A stretch of DNA of 39,970 nt from contig JBBQZU010000028.1 in NCBI GenBank assembly GCA_038207425.1, positions 1 to 39,970 on the forward strand. Reading direction: 5' to 3'. Below are positions 1 to 7,027 of the stretch, in pieces. Numbering within the stretch: the stretch's first letter is position 1; every line of letters starts with the position of its first letter. Source of the stretch: JBBQZU01 sp038207425. GTDB lineage: Bacteria > Bacteroidota > Bacteroidia > Flavobacteriales_D > Cryomorphaceae. The position numbers and the translations under genes were made by a program. The notes beneath the pieces are model-generated. The model saw only the letters and a list, made by a program, of their open reading frames with translations. It had not been told where the DNA came from and made no database searches.

Positions 1-1
1 G

Positions 2-43
2 AACCCCGGTTTATTTGCCCATTGGATATTGGTACAACCTTAG
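2..43 (+). CDS. C-terminal end of group II intron reverse transcriptase/maturase (partial)
   Basis: The frame starting at base 2 reads NPGLFAHWILVQP and then a TAG stop at 41-43. A short C-terminal LFAHW-type ending just ahead of domain V is what I expect of intron-encoded maturases, whose reading frame lies in domain IV. Only 13 codons are visible, so the family call rests mainly on its position 30 nt before domain V. It cannot be told whether the rest of the protein is intact. Confidence 0.5.
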   Translation, partial: NPGLFAHWILVQP

Positions 44-73
44 CTATATTTAGCAGCGATTTACAAACATGAA

Positions 74-107
74 GAGCCGTATGATGGGAGACTATCACGT
101 ACGGTTC
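74..107 (+). ncRNA. Group II intron domain V
   Basis: This 34-nt hairpin starts GAGCCGTATG and ends CACGTACGGTTC. It has a basal stem GAGCCGT/ACGGTTC, an internal bulge and a distal stem closed by a purine-rich loop (GGGAGA). Length and the conserved 5' and 3' strands match bacterial domain V, the metal-binding catalytic core of the intron. It is the strongest single piece of evidence for the retroelement. Confidence 0.85.
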
Positions 108-193
108 TGTGGGAAGGTAGGGGTGAAATTCCCCGGCCTGATCCGATTGGCAACAATAGTAAGAGCGACACTTCAAAAAATTAAACTAAAAAT

Positions 194-1042
194 ATGATTA
201 AGCAGATTTATAGATTTCTAAACCCAAAATTTCAAAATTTATTTCTTGAGTATAAAGTGGATTTCAAACCACGATATGGACATGGAAAACCCGCACATCA
301 GGATTTATACAAAATTATTGATGCAAACCGTGATAAATACAAAGATTTGATTAGTAAGACATTGTCTTATAAAGATAAAATTTGGACAATTCAGGATTCA
401 AGCAAGGAGACTGATTCAACCAAACCTTCATGGAACAACGGATTTTTACCAGGACTTGACATTATTGGAATTTACACTATGATTTCAGAGTTTAAACCTA
501 AGAAATACATCGAGATAGGCTGTGGCAACTCGACAAAAGTTGCATATAAGGCAAAGACTGAGCAAAATTTAAATACGGAAATTATTTCGATTGACCCAAT
601 GCCTCGTGCAGAGATTGACAATTTGGCGGATAAAGTTATTCGAGAGCCATTTGAGAATATTGATTTCAATATTTTGGACGAATTAAATGAAAATGATATT
701 TTGTTTGTTGATAATTCACACAGAATTCTGCCAAACTCTGATTCAATGGTTTTCTATTTAGAGATATTGCCAAGATTGAAAAAGGGTGTAATAGTTCACA
801 TTCATGATATATATTTGCCTTATGATTACCCACAATTTATGTGCGACAGATTCTATTCAGAGCAATATGGTTTAGCAATGTATTTATTAGCGAACCCTGA
901 TAAATACGAAACGATTTTACCAAATTATTTTATCTACGAAGACAAGGAATTATCGAACTTAATTTCACCGATTTGGAATCACGATAATCTTAAGAATGTC
1001 GAAAAACATGGTGGTTCATATTGGATTAAAATAAATGGATAA
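194..1042 (+). CDS. Class I SAM-dependent methyltransferase-like protein
   Basis: This 282-residue protein has a Rossmann-type nucleotide-binding signature at about residue 105 (YIEIGCGNSTKVAYKA), a following acidic strand end (ISIDPMPRAE) and a later ILFVDNSH strand with VIVHIHDIYLPYDYP. That order fits the Methyltransf_24-type class I methyltransferase fold. The substrate cannot be read from the sequence. No signal peptide is seen, so it should be cytoplasmic. The gene is visibly more AT-rich than the core genes further right. It lies between a group II intron end and an attC-like palindrome that starts 12 bp after its stop, which suggests acquired cargo, possibly a gene cassette. The start ATG follows an A-rich leader typical of Bacteroidota. 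Confidence 0.65.
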   Translation: MIKQIYRFLNPKFQNLFLEYKVDFKPRYGHGKPAHQDLYKIIDANRDKYKDLISKTLSYKDKIWTIQDSSKETDSTKPSWNNGFLPGLDIIGIYTMISEFKPKKYIEIGCGNSTKVAYKAKTEQNLNTEIISIDPMPRAEIDNLADKVIREPFENIDFNILDELNENDILFVDNSHRILPNSDSMVFYLEILPRLKKGVIVHIHDIYLPYDYPQFMCDRFYSEQYGLAMYLLANPDKYETILPNYFIYEDKELSNLISPIWNHDNLKNVEKHGGSYWIKING

Positions 1043-1054
1043 ATAAACTACGGT

Positions 1055-1184
1055 TGCCAACACGCGGTATAAAAAATTGCCAGGAAAGTAGGTTATTCAA
1101 GGGTTGTAGCCCGCTTCCACTTTTATGTAACTTGACAGGGAATCGCCCGCAATCGGCAACTTTACATACCGCCAATCGTTGGCA
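1055..1184. repeat. attC-like imperfect palindrome after the methyltransferase gene
   Basis: Outer arms TGCCAAC (1055-1061) and GTTGGCA (1178-1184) are exact reverse complements. They are followed by inner arms GCGGTAT (1064-1070) and ATACCGC (1166-1172), and further in by TTGCC (1077-1081) with GGCAA (1155-1159). The spacers between the outer and inner arms are unequal (2 nt against 5 nt), leaving extrahelical bases on one side. Integron attC sites have this architecture: two complementary box pairs, asymmetric unpaired bases, a variable middle, about 60-140 bp, sitting just after a cassette gene. The outer boxes keep AAC and GTT but depart from the strict RYYYAAC/GTTRRRY consensus at the outermost two positions, so this is attC-like rather than a proven attC. 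Confidence 0.45.
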
Positions 1185-1778
1185 TCCATAAAGGGGCGTG
1201 GTAGCGCAAACAGCCTTCGGGGGAACGCTTTCGGGTTAGGAAGGCTTTCTCAGCGTCGATTCCCATGGTGTTTTAAAATAACTTTGTAAGCGGTTTGCAG
1301 CCGTCTCGGGGTAGCGCGCGCCAGGGGACAAATGAAAGTGAGCACAAGATCTACGGCGGACTTCTGATTTACGCCGAGACGACTTGGGCAGAGCTTTTGC
1401 GCGGACTTTGCACTGATTCGCTGCGGCCGAACTACCGGGGCGTAATGTGCGGCGTGCGACAATGATGTTGGGTTAAAGAAAAAATGAAAAAAACGGATGC
1501 CAAAATTCTGTGTATGGCATATTTGTGGTTTGGGTAGCTTGGCAGGTCACTTTTGAAACTCGCCTTTGCTATGGGCTAACTGCCTGATTAAATGAGTAGC
1601 CGCAAAAAGCAAAGGCTCTGTGGGCGCAAACCAAAGATTAGAAAACTTCTTTTTCTATGCTTCTTTGCTGTGGCCCAAAAACTTCGTGTCAACTTTTGGG
1701 GAGCCAGATAATCCGAACAAAAAGAAACCGTCTCTGTGTAAACGGAGATGGCATCGTATATCAATCGATGATTTTTTT
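1185..1778. other. Non-coding stretch with dispersed hairpins
   Basis: No convincing gene is present. Two long-range complementary pairs stand out: CGTCTCGG (1302-1309) with CCGAGACG (1374-1381), and GCCTTTGCT (1562-1570) with AGCAAAGGC (1608-1616). A GTTGGGT at 1467-1473 matches the attC R' consensus GTTRRRY, but I could not find a matching partner box upstream. Base composition changes abruptly (GC-rich 1190-1460, AT-rich after 1475). Remnants of further cassettes are possible but not shown. Confidence 0.4.
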
Positions 1779-1949
1779 CTAATTCTTTCTGACGTAGAAA
1801 AAGTGGAAAATTACGGTGAGTATTAAGCCCAATAATAAATTGGTAAGAATATTCGTAAGGCTAAACGCATCAGAATTGGATATAATACTGACTAGAAAAA
1901 AAGCGCCAGTACATATTATAAACATAATTAACAACCTATACCTCTTCAT
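1779..1949 (-). CDS. Small two-helix membrane protein (56 aa)
   Basis: From the ATG at 1949 the product is MKRYRLLIMFIICTGAFF... with two hydrophobic stretches, about residues 5-24 and 32-50, and a charged tail ending VRKN. It should sit in the inner membrane. A TTG start at 1970 would add seven residues and overlap the neighbouring gene; the ATG is preferred because it lies only 5 nt after that gene's TAA. This spacing implies translational coupling to the NPYD-motif gene upstream. A role as an immunity or partner protein for that gene product is inference from arrangement and size only; no family is recognised. Confidence 0.5.
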   Translation of the reverse strand: MKRYRLLIMFIICTGAFFLVSIISNSDAFSLTNILTNLLLGLILTVIFHFFYVRKN

Positions 1950-1954
1950 ACCAC

Positions 1955-2593
1955 TTAATTCTTTAGCCAACTAAGTCCCTGGGCAACACCAGCACTAATA
2001 CCCACACCAAGTAAATATGCTGTGGGAACAACTGGCCCAAAGAAGAAAGAAATACCAGCGGCTGCAAGTGAAACCCCTCCTGCTGCCCCAATGTCAGTAT
2101 TGGCATGATCAGAAATTCCAGCGATCGAGAGATACTCAGACCAAATGTAAGCACTGTACCTTGCAACACTCGTCGCTGTTAACATTGCAACTTTCTCCTT
2201 AGAAGTTAAATCATTGTCATTTACTATTCCGTCTTCGAATTGTTTGACCTCTGAAATGTAGGTTTGTACAGTAGCACCTGATCAATATAGTATTCCATCA
2301 AGTTCTGAAATTTTTTGCCAGCCAGCATTAGTACTAATAAGTGGTTGTAGAATCTCACTCAAAGGGCGCTGACTATTTTGATAAACATTAGGTAAGTCTG
2401 TGATTAACCTATCAATAAATTCTTTCTCTTTCGATGATGCAGTTTCTACTTTGTTCAATTCATCTATGCCTAAATCAATCAACTTTTATTCTGATGGATT
2501 ATTGACATTCACTAAATTGTGAAGACAGTGGTCATGAACTTCACCTACTCTATCGTAAGGATTGTTTGGATTTGCTACATTTTGCTGATTCAT
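1955..2593 (-). pseudogene. NPYD-motif protein gene with a Gly/Ala-rich hydrophobic C-terminus, two in-frame stops
   Basis: From an ATG at 2593 one frame can be followed for 213 codons, broken by TAA at 2488-2486 (after codon 35) and TGA at 2284-2282, with no frameshift. The N-terminus contains NPNNPYDRVGEVHDH; proteins starting with an NPYDxxGxxH motif are common uncharacterised Bacteroidota proteins as far as I recall. The middle is helical and charged. The C-terminus (codons about 165-205, GAAGGVSLAAAGISFF... ending SWLKN) is rich in Gly and Ala and hydrophobic, like a pore-forming or bacteriocin-type segment. Function is unknown. Both stops could be single-base changes, so decay looks recent or the assembly is wrong. 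The 56-residue membrane protein follows 5 nt downstream. Confidence 0.6.
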
Positions 2594-2935
2594 AATACTG
2601 ATATTTCGTTACACACCTGTCCAAAACGTTTAAAATATAGAAAAGACCTTCCCGTTTGACGAGGATTTCCGCTCCAAAATACAGACTTTTCTAAAACAAA
2701 CCCCTTCTCTTCAAAAAAGGGTAGTTTGAATTGAAAGATTTTTCATCTCATCGGGGTCTAAAAAGGGTTTGTCGAGCCATACTTGGAGATTTATTTTTAC
2801 AAATAGGTTAAGTCGAACAGAAGCGACCAAGTTGGAGAGATGCCAAGGATGCTTTGCCTCTTCTGAAGCACCTTAAGGAGGAGTATAGCGGTTTGCGCTG
2901 TCCAAATTCAATATCATTACAGCGTTTATAGACAT
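2594..2935. other. Intergenic stretch before the IS21 element
   Basis: This is an AT-rich leader of the NPYD gene followed by mixed sequence up to the IS left end. Short open frames here contain frequent stops and match nothing I know. It may hold the promoter of the minus-strand NPYD gene and debris from earlier insertions. Confidence 0.3.
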
Positions 2936-2947
2936 TTCGGTACATTC

Positions 2948-3036
2948 TGACCCCCTGTTCCGGATCAAAATGACCCCCCAATCCGGCGAAAGTGACCCCG
3001 GGATCAATAACTGCCATTCCGGCATACTGACCCCCC
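2948..3036 (+). repeat. IS21 left-end transposase-binding repeats
   Basis: Four copies of TGACCCC(C) occur at 2948, 2971, 2993 and 3028, most followed or preceded by a TCCGG motif. Repeated short boxes at each end are the known IstA binding sites of the IS21 family. Spacing is 20-35 bp. Confidence 0.75.
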
Positions 3037-3070
3037 TTTTGAGGATATTTATGAACGTTTAGGTTTTGGT

Positions 3071-3106
3071 TTGATCATCTTAGTGCACCGCACACTAAAT
3101 GATCAA
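3071..3106 (+). promoter_or_regulatory. Hairpin overlapping the istA start codon
   Basis: TTGATCAT (3071-3078) pairs with ATGATCAA (3099-3106), and TTAGTG (3080-3085) pairs with CACTAA (3093-3098). One C is bulged and a 7-nt loop closes the stem. The last paired base is the A of the first istA ATG. It could hide the start codon in RNA and limit transposase synthesis, or be an operator read as DNA. Both readings are inference. Confidence 0.5.
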
Positions 3107-4689
3107 TGATGGCAGCCAAAACAAAACCTATGAGTCAAATTAAAGAGATTTTCAGACTTCACCACAAAGGCAACTCCATAAAAGGAAGAGCACGCCTTTG
3201 TAGAATTTCCAAGAATACCGTACGAAAGTACCTGTCCTTATTATCGGCTCAGCCACTGAGCGTTGAAGCGATTTTGGACATTCCGGAACCGGTACTTGAT
3301 CACCAACTCAGCAGTATGAAATTGCCCGCTCAGGATTCAGTAAATCAATTGGATCACCTGGATGATCAGGCGGCGTATTTTGAGCGTGAATCAAAGCGTC
3401 CAGGGGTGAATAAATGGCTTCTTTGGAGCGTGTACCGTCACAATACCCCAACTGGTTATAGCTACTCTCAGTTCTGCTTCTATTTGCAGTCAATAGACAA
3501 AAGGCGTAAACTATAGATGATCCAACAGCATGAACCGGGTGACAAACTGTTCATTGATTATGCAGGAAAAAAGCTCGAGTGGATCGATCGAAATACTGGC
3601 GAAGTGCATAAAGTGGAAGTCTTTATGGCCTGTCTTGGGTATAGCAAATACAGCTATGTGGAAGCTGTACCGAGCCAAAAAGTAGGAGATTTTATCATGA
3701 CATTAATAAGATGCCTTCACTTTTTAGGTGCGGTACCGGCGGCCATTGTGCCCGATAATCTTAAAGCAGCAGTAATAAAAACCGATCGGTACGAACCAGA
3801 ATTAAACCGGCTGCTGGATGATGTAGCCAACCATTACAACACCGATATACTCCCTGCGCGAAGTGCCAAACCGCAAGATAAATCATTGGTAGAAAACCTG
3901 GTAAAAAATGCATACAGCCATATATATGCTCCCCTTCGCAATGAGAAGTTTTATAGCCTCGCTGAGCTGAATCTGGCCATGAGAAAAAAGCAGGATGAGT
4001 TTAATAGAAAACCATTCCAGGGCCATAGTGACAGCAGGCTGGATCGCTTTCAACTACACGAAAAGCCACTTCTAAAATCACTGCCACAATACGCTTATGA
4101 AATCAAAAAACACCGTGAAGTTACTATCCAAAAGAATGCTCATATCCTATCGGGTGAAGACAAGCATTACTACAGCGTACCGTACCAATATACCGGCCAA
4201 AAGGCCAAGCTGATTTACACCAGCAGTGCAGTAAGTATATACGTCAAGTCTGATCTGGTTGCTATGCATCCCCGAGATACCAAGCCACACGGATACACTT
4301 CGGTAAAGGAACACATGCCATCGCATCATCGCCAATATCTGGACCGGAGTCCAGACTATTACCAGCAGTGGGCTTCCAAAATCTCGACCCCAGTGCAGGA
4401 AGCTGTAAAGATGATATTAAGTAGCAAGAAACATCCTGAGCAGGCATACAAGAGCTGTGAAGGCCTGCGAAGTCTGGAGCGTTGTCATGGTAAAATTACA
4501 CTCTCTCTGGCCTGCAAGCAGGCATTAGACATAGGAGTCTGTAATAATGGCTTCATCACCCGCATTATCCAGAGCGGGATGGTTCACCAATCGGAAGACT
4601 CACCGCAGGTTATTACACCCCCGTATGAAAATCTTAGAGGTTCAAAATATTATCAAACCCAATTACAAACCCAAACCCAAATCACATGA
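3106..4689 (+). pseudogene. istA: IS21 transposase IstA, interrupted by an in-frame TAG
   Basis: The N-terminal part (136 codons) has a helix-turn-helix region (KGNSIKGRARLCRISKNTVRKYL). A TAG at 3514-3516 breaks the frame, and the same frame continues at once with MIQQHEPGDKLFIDYAGKK, the usual start of the DDE integrase core. Core acidic residues are visible in DKLFIDYAG, IVPDNLKAAV and KSLVENLV. The rest, to IT before the TGA at 4687-4689, is a full-length C-terminal half. A TGG-to-TAG change would explain the stop. The sequence is otherwise undamaged, so the lesion is recent or an assembly error. Confidence 0.85.
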
Positions 4690-4853
4690 AAGTAACAGAT
4701 CAAATGGAATCCTTGCGCCTTGCAGGAATGAGTCGCTGCTGGCAGTCACTGATAGAAACCCATCAAAACACCACTTTGTCGCTAAGCGATGGGTTGGAAG
4801 TGCTACTTCAGGCAGAAACACAGTACAGACAAAATAACCAGCAACTTCAGTGA
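4686..4853 (+). pseudogene. istB: IstB ATPase helper, truncated to 55 codons
   Basis: It starts with ATG inside the istA stop (ATGA overlap). The product MKVTDQMESLRLAGMSRCWQ... matches the usual IstB N-terminal helix (MRxLxLxGMAxAxxxxL...). Full IstB is about 245 residues; here the frame ends at TGA 4851-4853 after NNQQLQ, before the Walker A motif, so no ATPase domain remains. The loss coincides with the junction to the coding remnant at 4846-4959. Confidence 0.75.
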
Positions 4854-4959
4854 TGTAAACCCATTCTCGCAGGGTTATACCTTCAGCCGGATTGCGGTAG
4901 GTTATAAATTCAAAATGGCTGAATCAAAATCGCCTTTTTTGAAGAAATTGGGAATGTAG
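4846..4959 (+). pseudogene. 3' remnant of a gene, outer-membrane barrel-like C-terminus
   Basis: In the frame TTC at 4846 the sequence reads FSDVNPFSQGYTFSRIAVGY, then KFKMAES...KKLGM and TAG at 4957-4959. There is no start codon because the IS21 junction replaces the 5' part. The alternating aromatic/hydrophobic pattern (YTFSRIAVGYKF) resembles the last strands of a Bacteroidota outer-membrane barrel. That family call is weak. It is convergent with the gene at 5019-6059. Confidence 0.45.
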
Positions 4960-5018
4960 GCCATCGACTCGGCGTTTTTTCCATAAAGGCGAGGCATTCC
5001 TTCTTCTTACGGAATTCA

Positions 5019-6059
5019 TCACTTCATTACAACGCACCTGAACCCAAGATGTGGCAAGCCTGTATCTTCTGAACTGGATTCGCGTGCGCTGGGACGGTAA
5101 TTTTCGCAATACGATACATGGCATAAATAGGATCCGCCCTTAATAGTGCGTTTTTGAGCATATGGGTCGCGCGAGTCATAACTGGTGCCTGGCCCGGCGG
5201 GGTTGCGACACAGTTTGGTGGCATCAATGGTATAGTAGTAATTCTGGTTAAAAAGGTCACTGCACCACTCCCAAACATTGCCTGCCATATCATATAAACC
5301 GTAATTATTGGGAGGGAACGAACCCACAGGTGATGTTCCCGGGAAACCATCTTCTGCCGTATTCTCAGTAGGGAACACTCCCTGATAGATATTTGCGAGA
5401 AGGGGGTTTACCAGCGGATCCTCATCGCCCCAGCTAAAGCGTTTGCCTTCAAGGCCGCCACGGGCAGCATATTCCCACTCCGCTTCAGTGGGCAGGCGGC
5501 CACCTTTCCAAGCGCAATAGGCTTTAGCATCTGCATAGGCCATATGCACAACAGAATGATTCATCCTTTGAGAAATGTCGCTATCAGAACCTTCGGGGTG
5601 CTTCCAGTTCACACCATTTTTCCAGCTCCACCATTGAAAATGGTTGTCAAGACTTACTATCTCGGCAGGCGGACTGAATATTAATGAGCCCGGAGCCAGC
5701 AGGCTGTCGGCAGGTTTTGTGGTACCGGGTGGAACTTCCTTGACCATCTCATCCCAGTCTACAGGCCTTTCGGCAATGGTAATGTAGCCGGTAGCTGCCA
5801 CAAATTCAGAATACTGTGCATTGGTTACTTCGGTGGTATCCATAAAAAAACCGCTAACCTCCACGCGATGTGGAGGGTACTCGCGGGGATATTCGCCCTG
5901 CTGTGTGGCTCCGCGGGTATAGGCACCACCTTCAATCCACACCATGCCCGGGGGTGCTTCATGCAGCCCTTCATTGGCCTGTTTTACAGGGGTTTCGTTG
6001 CTGCATGCTGTCGCAAAAAACAACAAAAAAATACAGATGCTGATGAGATTACTTTTCAA
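5019..6059 (-). CDS. Formylglycine-generating enzyme (SUMF1/FGE) family lipoprotein
   Basis: This lipoprotein of 346 residues (from the preferred TTG at 6059) begins MKSNLISICIFLLFFATACS, a good lipoprotein signal with the lipobox cysteine in FATAC. The mature part has the FGE-sulfatase fold from PPGMVWIEGGAYTRG through EWEYAARGG, AGNVWEWCSD and GFRCV. Near the C-terminus KGGSYLCHVSYCENYR keeps both cysteines (C313 and C318) that bind copper and do the chemistry in true FGEs, which oxidise a sulfatase cysteine to formylglycine. Many bacterial relatives lack the pair. The TTG start overlaps the META gene stop by 11 bp, giving translational coupling; a longer ATG start at 6125 would bury the signal peptide. 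No sulfatase gene is in the window. Confidence 0.85.
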   Translation of the reverse strand: MKSNLISICIFLLFFATACSNETPVKQANEGLHEAPPGMVWIEGGAYTRGATQQGEYPREYPPHRVEVSGFFMDTTEVTNAQYSEFVAATGYITIAERPVDWDEMVKEVPPGTTKPADSLLAPGSLIFSPPAEIVSLDNHFQWWSWKNGVNWKHPEGSDSDISQRMNHSVVHMAYADAKAYCAWKGGRLPTEAEWEYAARGGLEGKRFSWGDEDPLVNPLLANIYQGVFPTENTAEDGFPGTSPVGSFPPNNYGLYDMAGNVWEWCSDLFNQNYYYTIDATKLCRNPAGPGTSYDSRDPYAQKRTIKGGSYLCHVSYCENYRPSARESSSEDTGLPHLGFRCVVMK

Positions 6060-6486
6060 CCTGAACCTTAATAAACTTGAATATCTCCTCGCCGGCGCTG
6101 TCAGAGATGGTAAGCACATTGTCATTAATTTTTGCAGAAGCTGCGTTCTTCATTCCGGTTATAAAGTCTCTCTCACTGCTTCCGGGGCACATCATTTTTG
6201 ACATGGCACCGGGATTCAGACTTATTTTACTTTCAGAAAGGGTATAATCACCGTTAAAAGAATTGCAACCCGTTGTTCCCCAAAGTTTTCCTTCAGTGGT
6301 GAAATTCATTAAGGGCAAACCTTTCACGTAGCTCGCGGCATCGGCTTTAACGCCTGATACATAGTCGAGCTGCCATTTACCCGACGTGAGCACTGAAGGA
6401 TCAATGTTGATATTCTTTGAAGTTTTGCATGAAGTTGACGCGGCCAGTAAGGCGAGCCATATGGTAAGCAAGTGTATGGTTTTCAT
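6049..6486 (-). CDS. META domain (HslJ-like) lipoprotein
   Basis: This 145-residue protein starts MKTIHLLTIWLALLAASTSC with a lipobox (ASTSC), so it should be an anchored lipoprotein. The mature part fits the META/HslJ fold: SGKWQLDYVSGV, FTTEGKLWGTTGCNSFNGDY and ISLNPGAMSKMMCPG, including the conserved GTTGCNxFxGxY core. META proteins are linked to heat-shock, motility or inhibitor resistance in other bacteria, but no exact role is set. It is upstream of, and overlaps, the FGE-like gene, so the two are probably one transcript. Confidence 0.8.
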   Translation of the reverse strand: MKTIHLLTIWLALLAASTSCKTSKNINIDPSVLTSGKWQLDYVSGVKADAASYVKGLPLMNFTTEGKLWGTTGCNSFNGDYTLSESKISLNPGAMSKMMCPGSSERDFITGMKNAASAKINDNVLTISDSAGEEIFKFIKVQVEK

Positions 6487-6501
6487 AGAAAATAAAAGTA
6501 T

Positions 6502-6532
6502 AAAAAAAGCCGCTCCAATATTGGAGCGGCTT
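6502..6532 (-). terminator. Rho-independent terminator of the 6551-6922 gene
   Basis: A perfect palindrome GCCGCTCCAATATTGGAGCGGC lies at 6509-6530. On the minus strand it is followed by a run of T (the A-run 6502-6508 on plus). It sits 19 bp past the stop of the small periplasmic protein gene and separates it from the META-FGE pair. Confidence 0.85.
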
Positions 6533-6550
6533 CAAAATCATTGAGAAGAA

Positions 6551-6922
6551 TTAGTTCTTCATGGTTTTAACAGCTTCTTTCTTGTTGGTTTCCTTTTGTG
6601 TAAGGAATTTCTTAAACTGGTCAGCAGTAAGAACTCCTTTTAAGTTAGTCTCATATACTGCGTAGTAGTCATTGATGAGTTTATTTTTTGTCTCATCCGT
6701 TCCTTCCATCTGACGAAGTTTGGCCACTTGGTTGGCTTTCTCGAAATTCTGACGGTATACCAGGGTAGTTTGCTCTTCGGTAAGTGTAAGTTGCTTCACC
6801 ATTCTATCCGTAAGGCTTTGGGCTTCTTGCTCGGGTGTTTGGGTAGTTGATTTGGCATCCTGTGCACCAACATATCCAAAAGTGGCGGCAAAAAGGGCGA
6901 TAATTGCAAATAATTTTTTCAT
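6551..6922 (-). CDS. Small periplasmic LTxxQ-type protein
   Basis: This 123-residue protein starts MKKLFAIIALFAATFGYVGA, a signal peptide likely cleaved before QDAKS. The mature part is helical and charged with two LT(E/A)xQ motifs: LTLTEEQTTLVYRQN and VLTADQFKKFLTQKE. This resembles the Spy/CpxP class of periplasmic chaperone-like proteins and the related short Bacteroidota proteins. Chaperone function is inferred, not shown. It has its own promoter-like -7 box and its own terminator, so it is a single-gene unit. Confidence 0.7.
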   Translation of the reverse strand: MKKLFAIIALFAATFGYVGAQDAKSTTQTPEQEAQSLTDRMVKQLTLTEEQTTLVYRQNFEKANQVAKLRQMEGTDETKNKLINDYYAVYETNLKGVLTADQFKKFLTQKETNKKEAVKTMKN

Positions 6923-6947
6923 TGTTTTAAGGTTTTTTGTTAGACTT

Positions 6948-6955
6948 CAAAAGTA
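6948..6955 (-). promoter_or_regulatory. -7 promoter box for the 6551-6922 gene
   Basis: TACTTTTG on the minus strand is a perfect match to the Bacteroidota TAnnTTTG -7 element and ends 26 bp before the ATG at 6922. A TTG at 6971-6969 is too near (13 bp) to be a standard -33 box. Confidence 0.5.
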
Positions 6956-7027
6956 ATAATATTTTAATCAATTTTTAGATGGGGCTTATAAATGGGAAAG
7001 ATTAACAGGGTTCTGTATATTTGAAAA

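Larger units (their letters stand above)
1..147 (+). mobile_element. 3' end of a group II intron
   Basis: The window opens inside a group II intron. It shows the last codons of a probable maturase, then a 34-nt domain V hairpin (74-107), then a domain VI-like stem made of GGGG 120-123 pairing CCCC 131-134, flanked by AGG 115-117 / CCT 137-139. The unpaired A at 141 is 7 nt from the proposed 3' splice site at about 147, which is where the branch-point adenosine of these introns normally lies. The exact 3' end is inferred, since the 5' half and the upstream exon are outside the window. These introns are retroelements that splice as RNA and re-insert by target-primed reverse transcription. The flanking 3' exon begins TGGCAACAAT. 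Confidence 0.75.
2936..4850 (+). mobile_element. Truncated IS21-family insertion sequence
   Basis: The left end carries the multiple direct repeats typical of IS21 elements, followed by istA (interrupted) and an istB whose first 55 codons survive. The two genes overlap as ATGA, the usual istA/istB arrangement. The right end with its repeats is missing: istB identity stops at about 4850, where an unrelated coding remnant begins. The left boundary is approximate, just before the first TGACCCCC repeat. With a nonsense codon in istA and most of istB lost, the element should not move by itself. Confidence 0.85.

Noticed and set aside
1250..1462. 70-residue minus-strand reading frame in a GC-rich stretch
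   Set aside because: No start context, no motif, and the stretch is explained by paired arms typical of non-coding DNA.
2808..3017. 69-residue minus frame running into the IS21 left-end repeats
   Set aside because: It crosses the transposase-binding repeats and has no conserved feature.
1955..3516. Alternative genetic code or stop-codon readthrough
   Set aside because: TAA, TGA and TAG all interrupt genes here and all three also end intact genes in the window, so no single reassigned codon fits. Decay or read error is simpler.
5027..5350. 107-residue minus-strand frame overlapping the FGE gene
   Set aside because: It is an out-of-frame shadow of the FGE C-terminal half, which has clear family motifs.
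7016..7023. TATATTTG as the promoter of the cupin-like gene
   Set aside because: It is perfect as a -7 box but only 4 nt from the ATG, so the start would be at or inside the codon. It may be chance; not listed as a feature.
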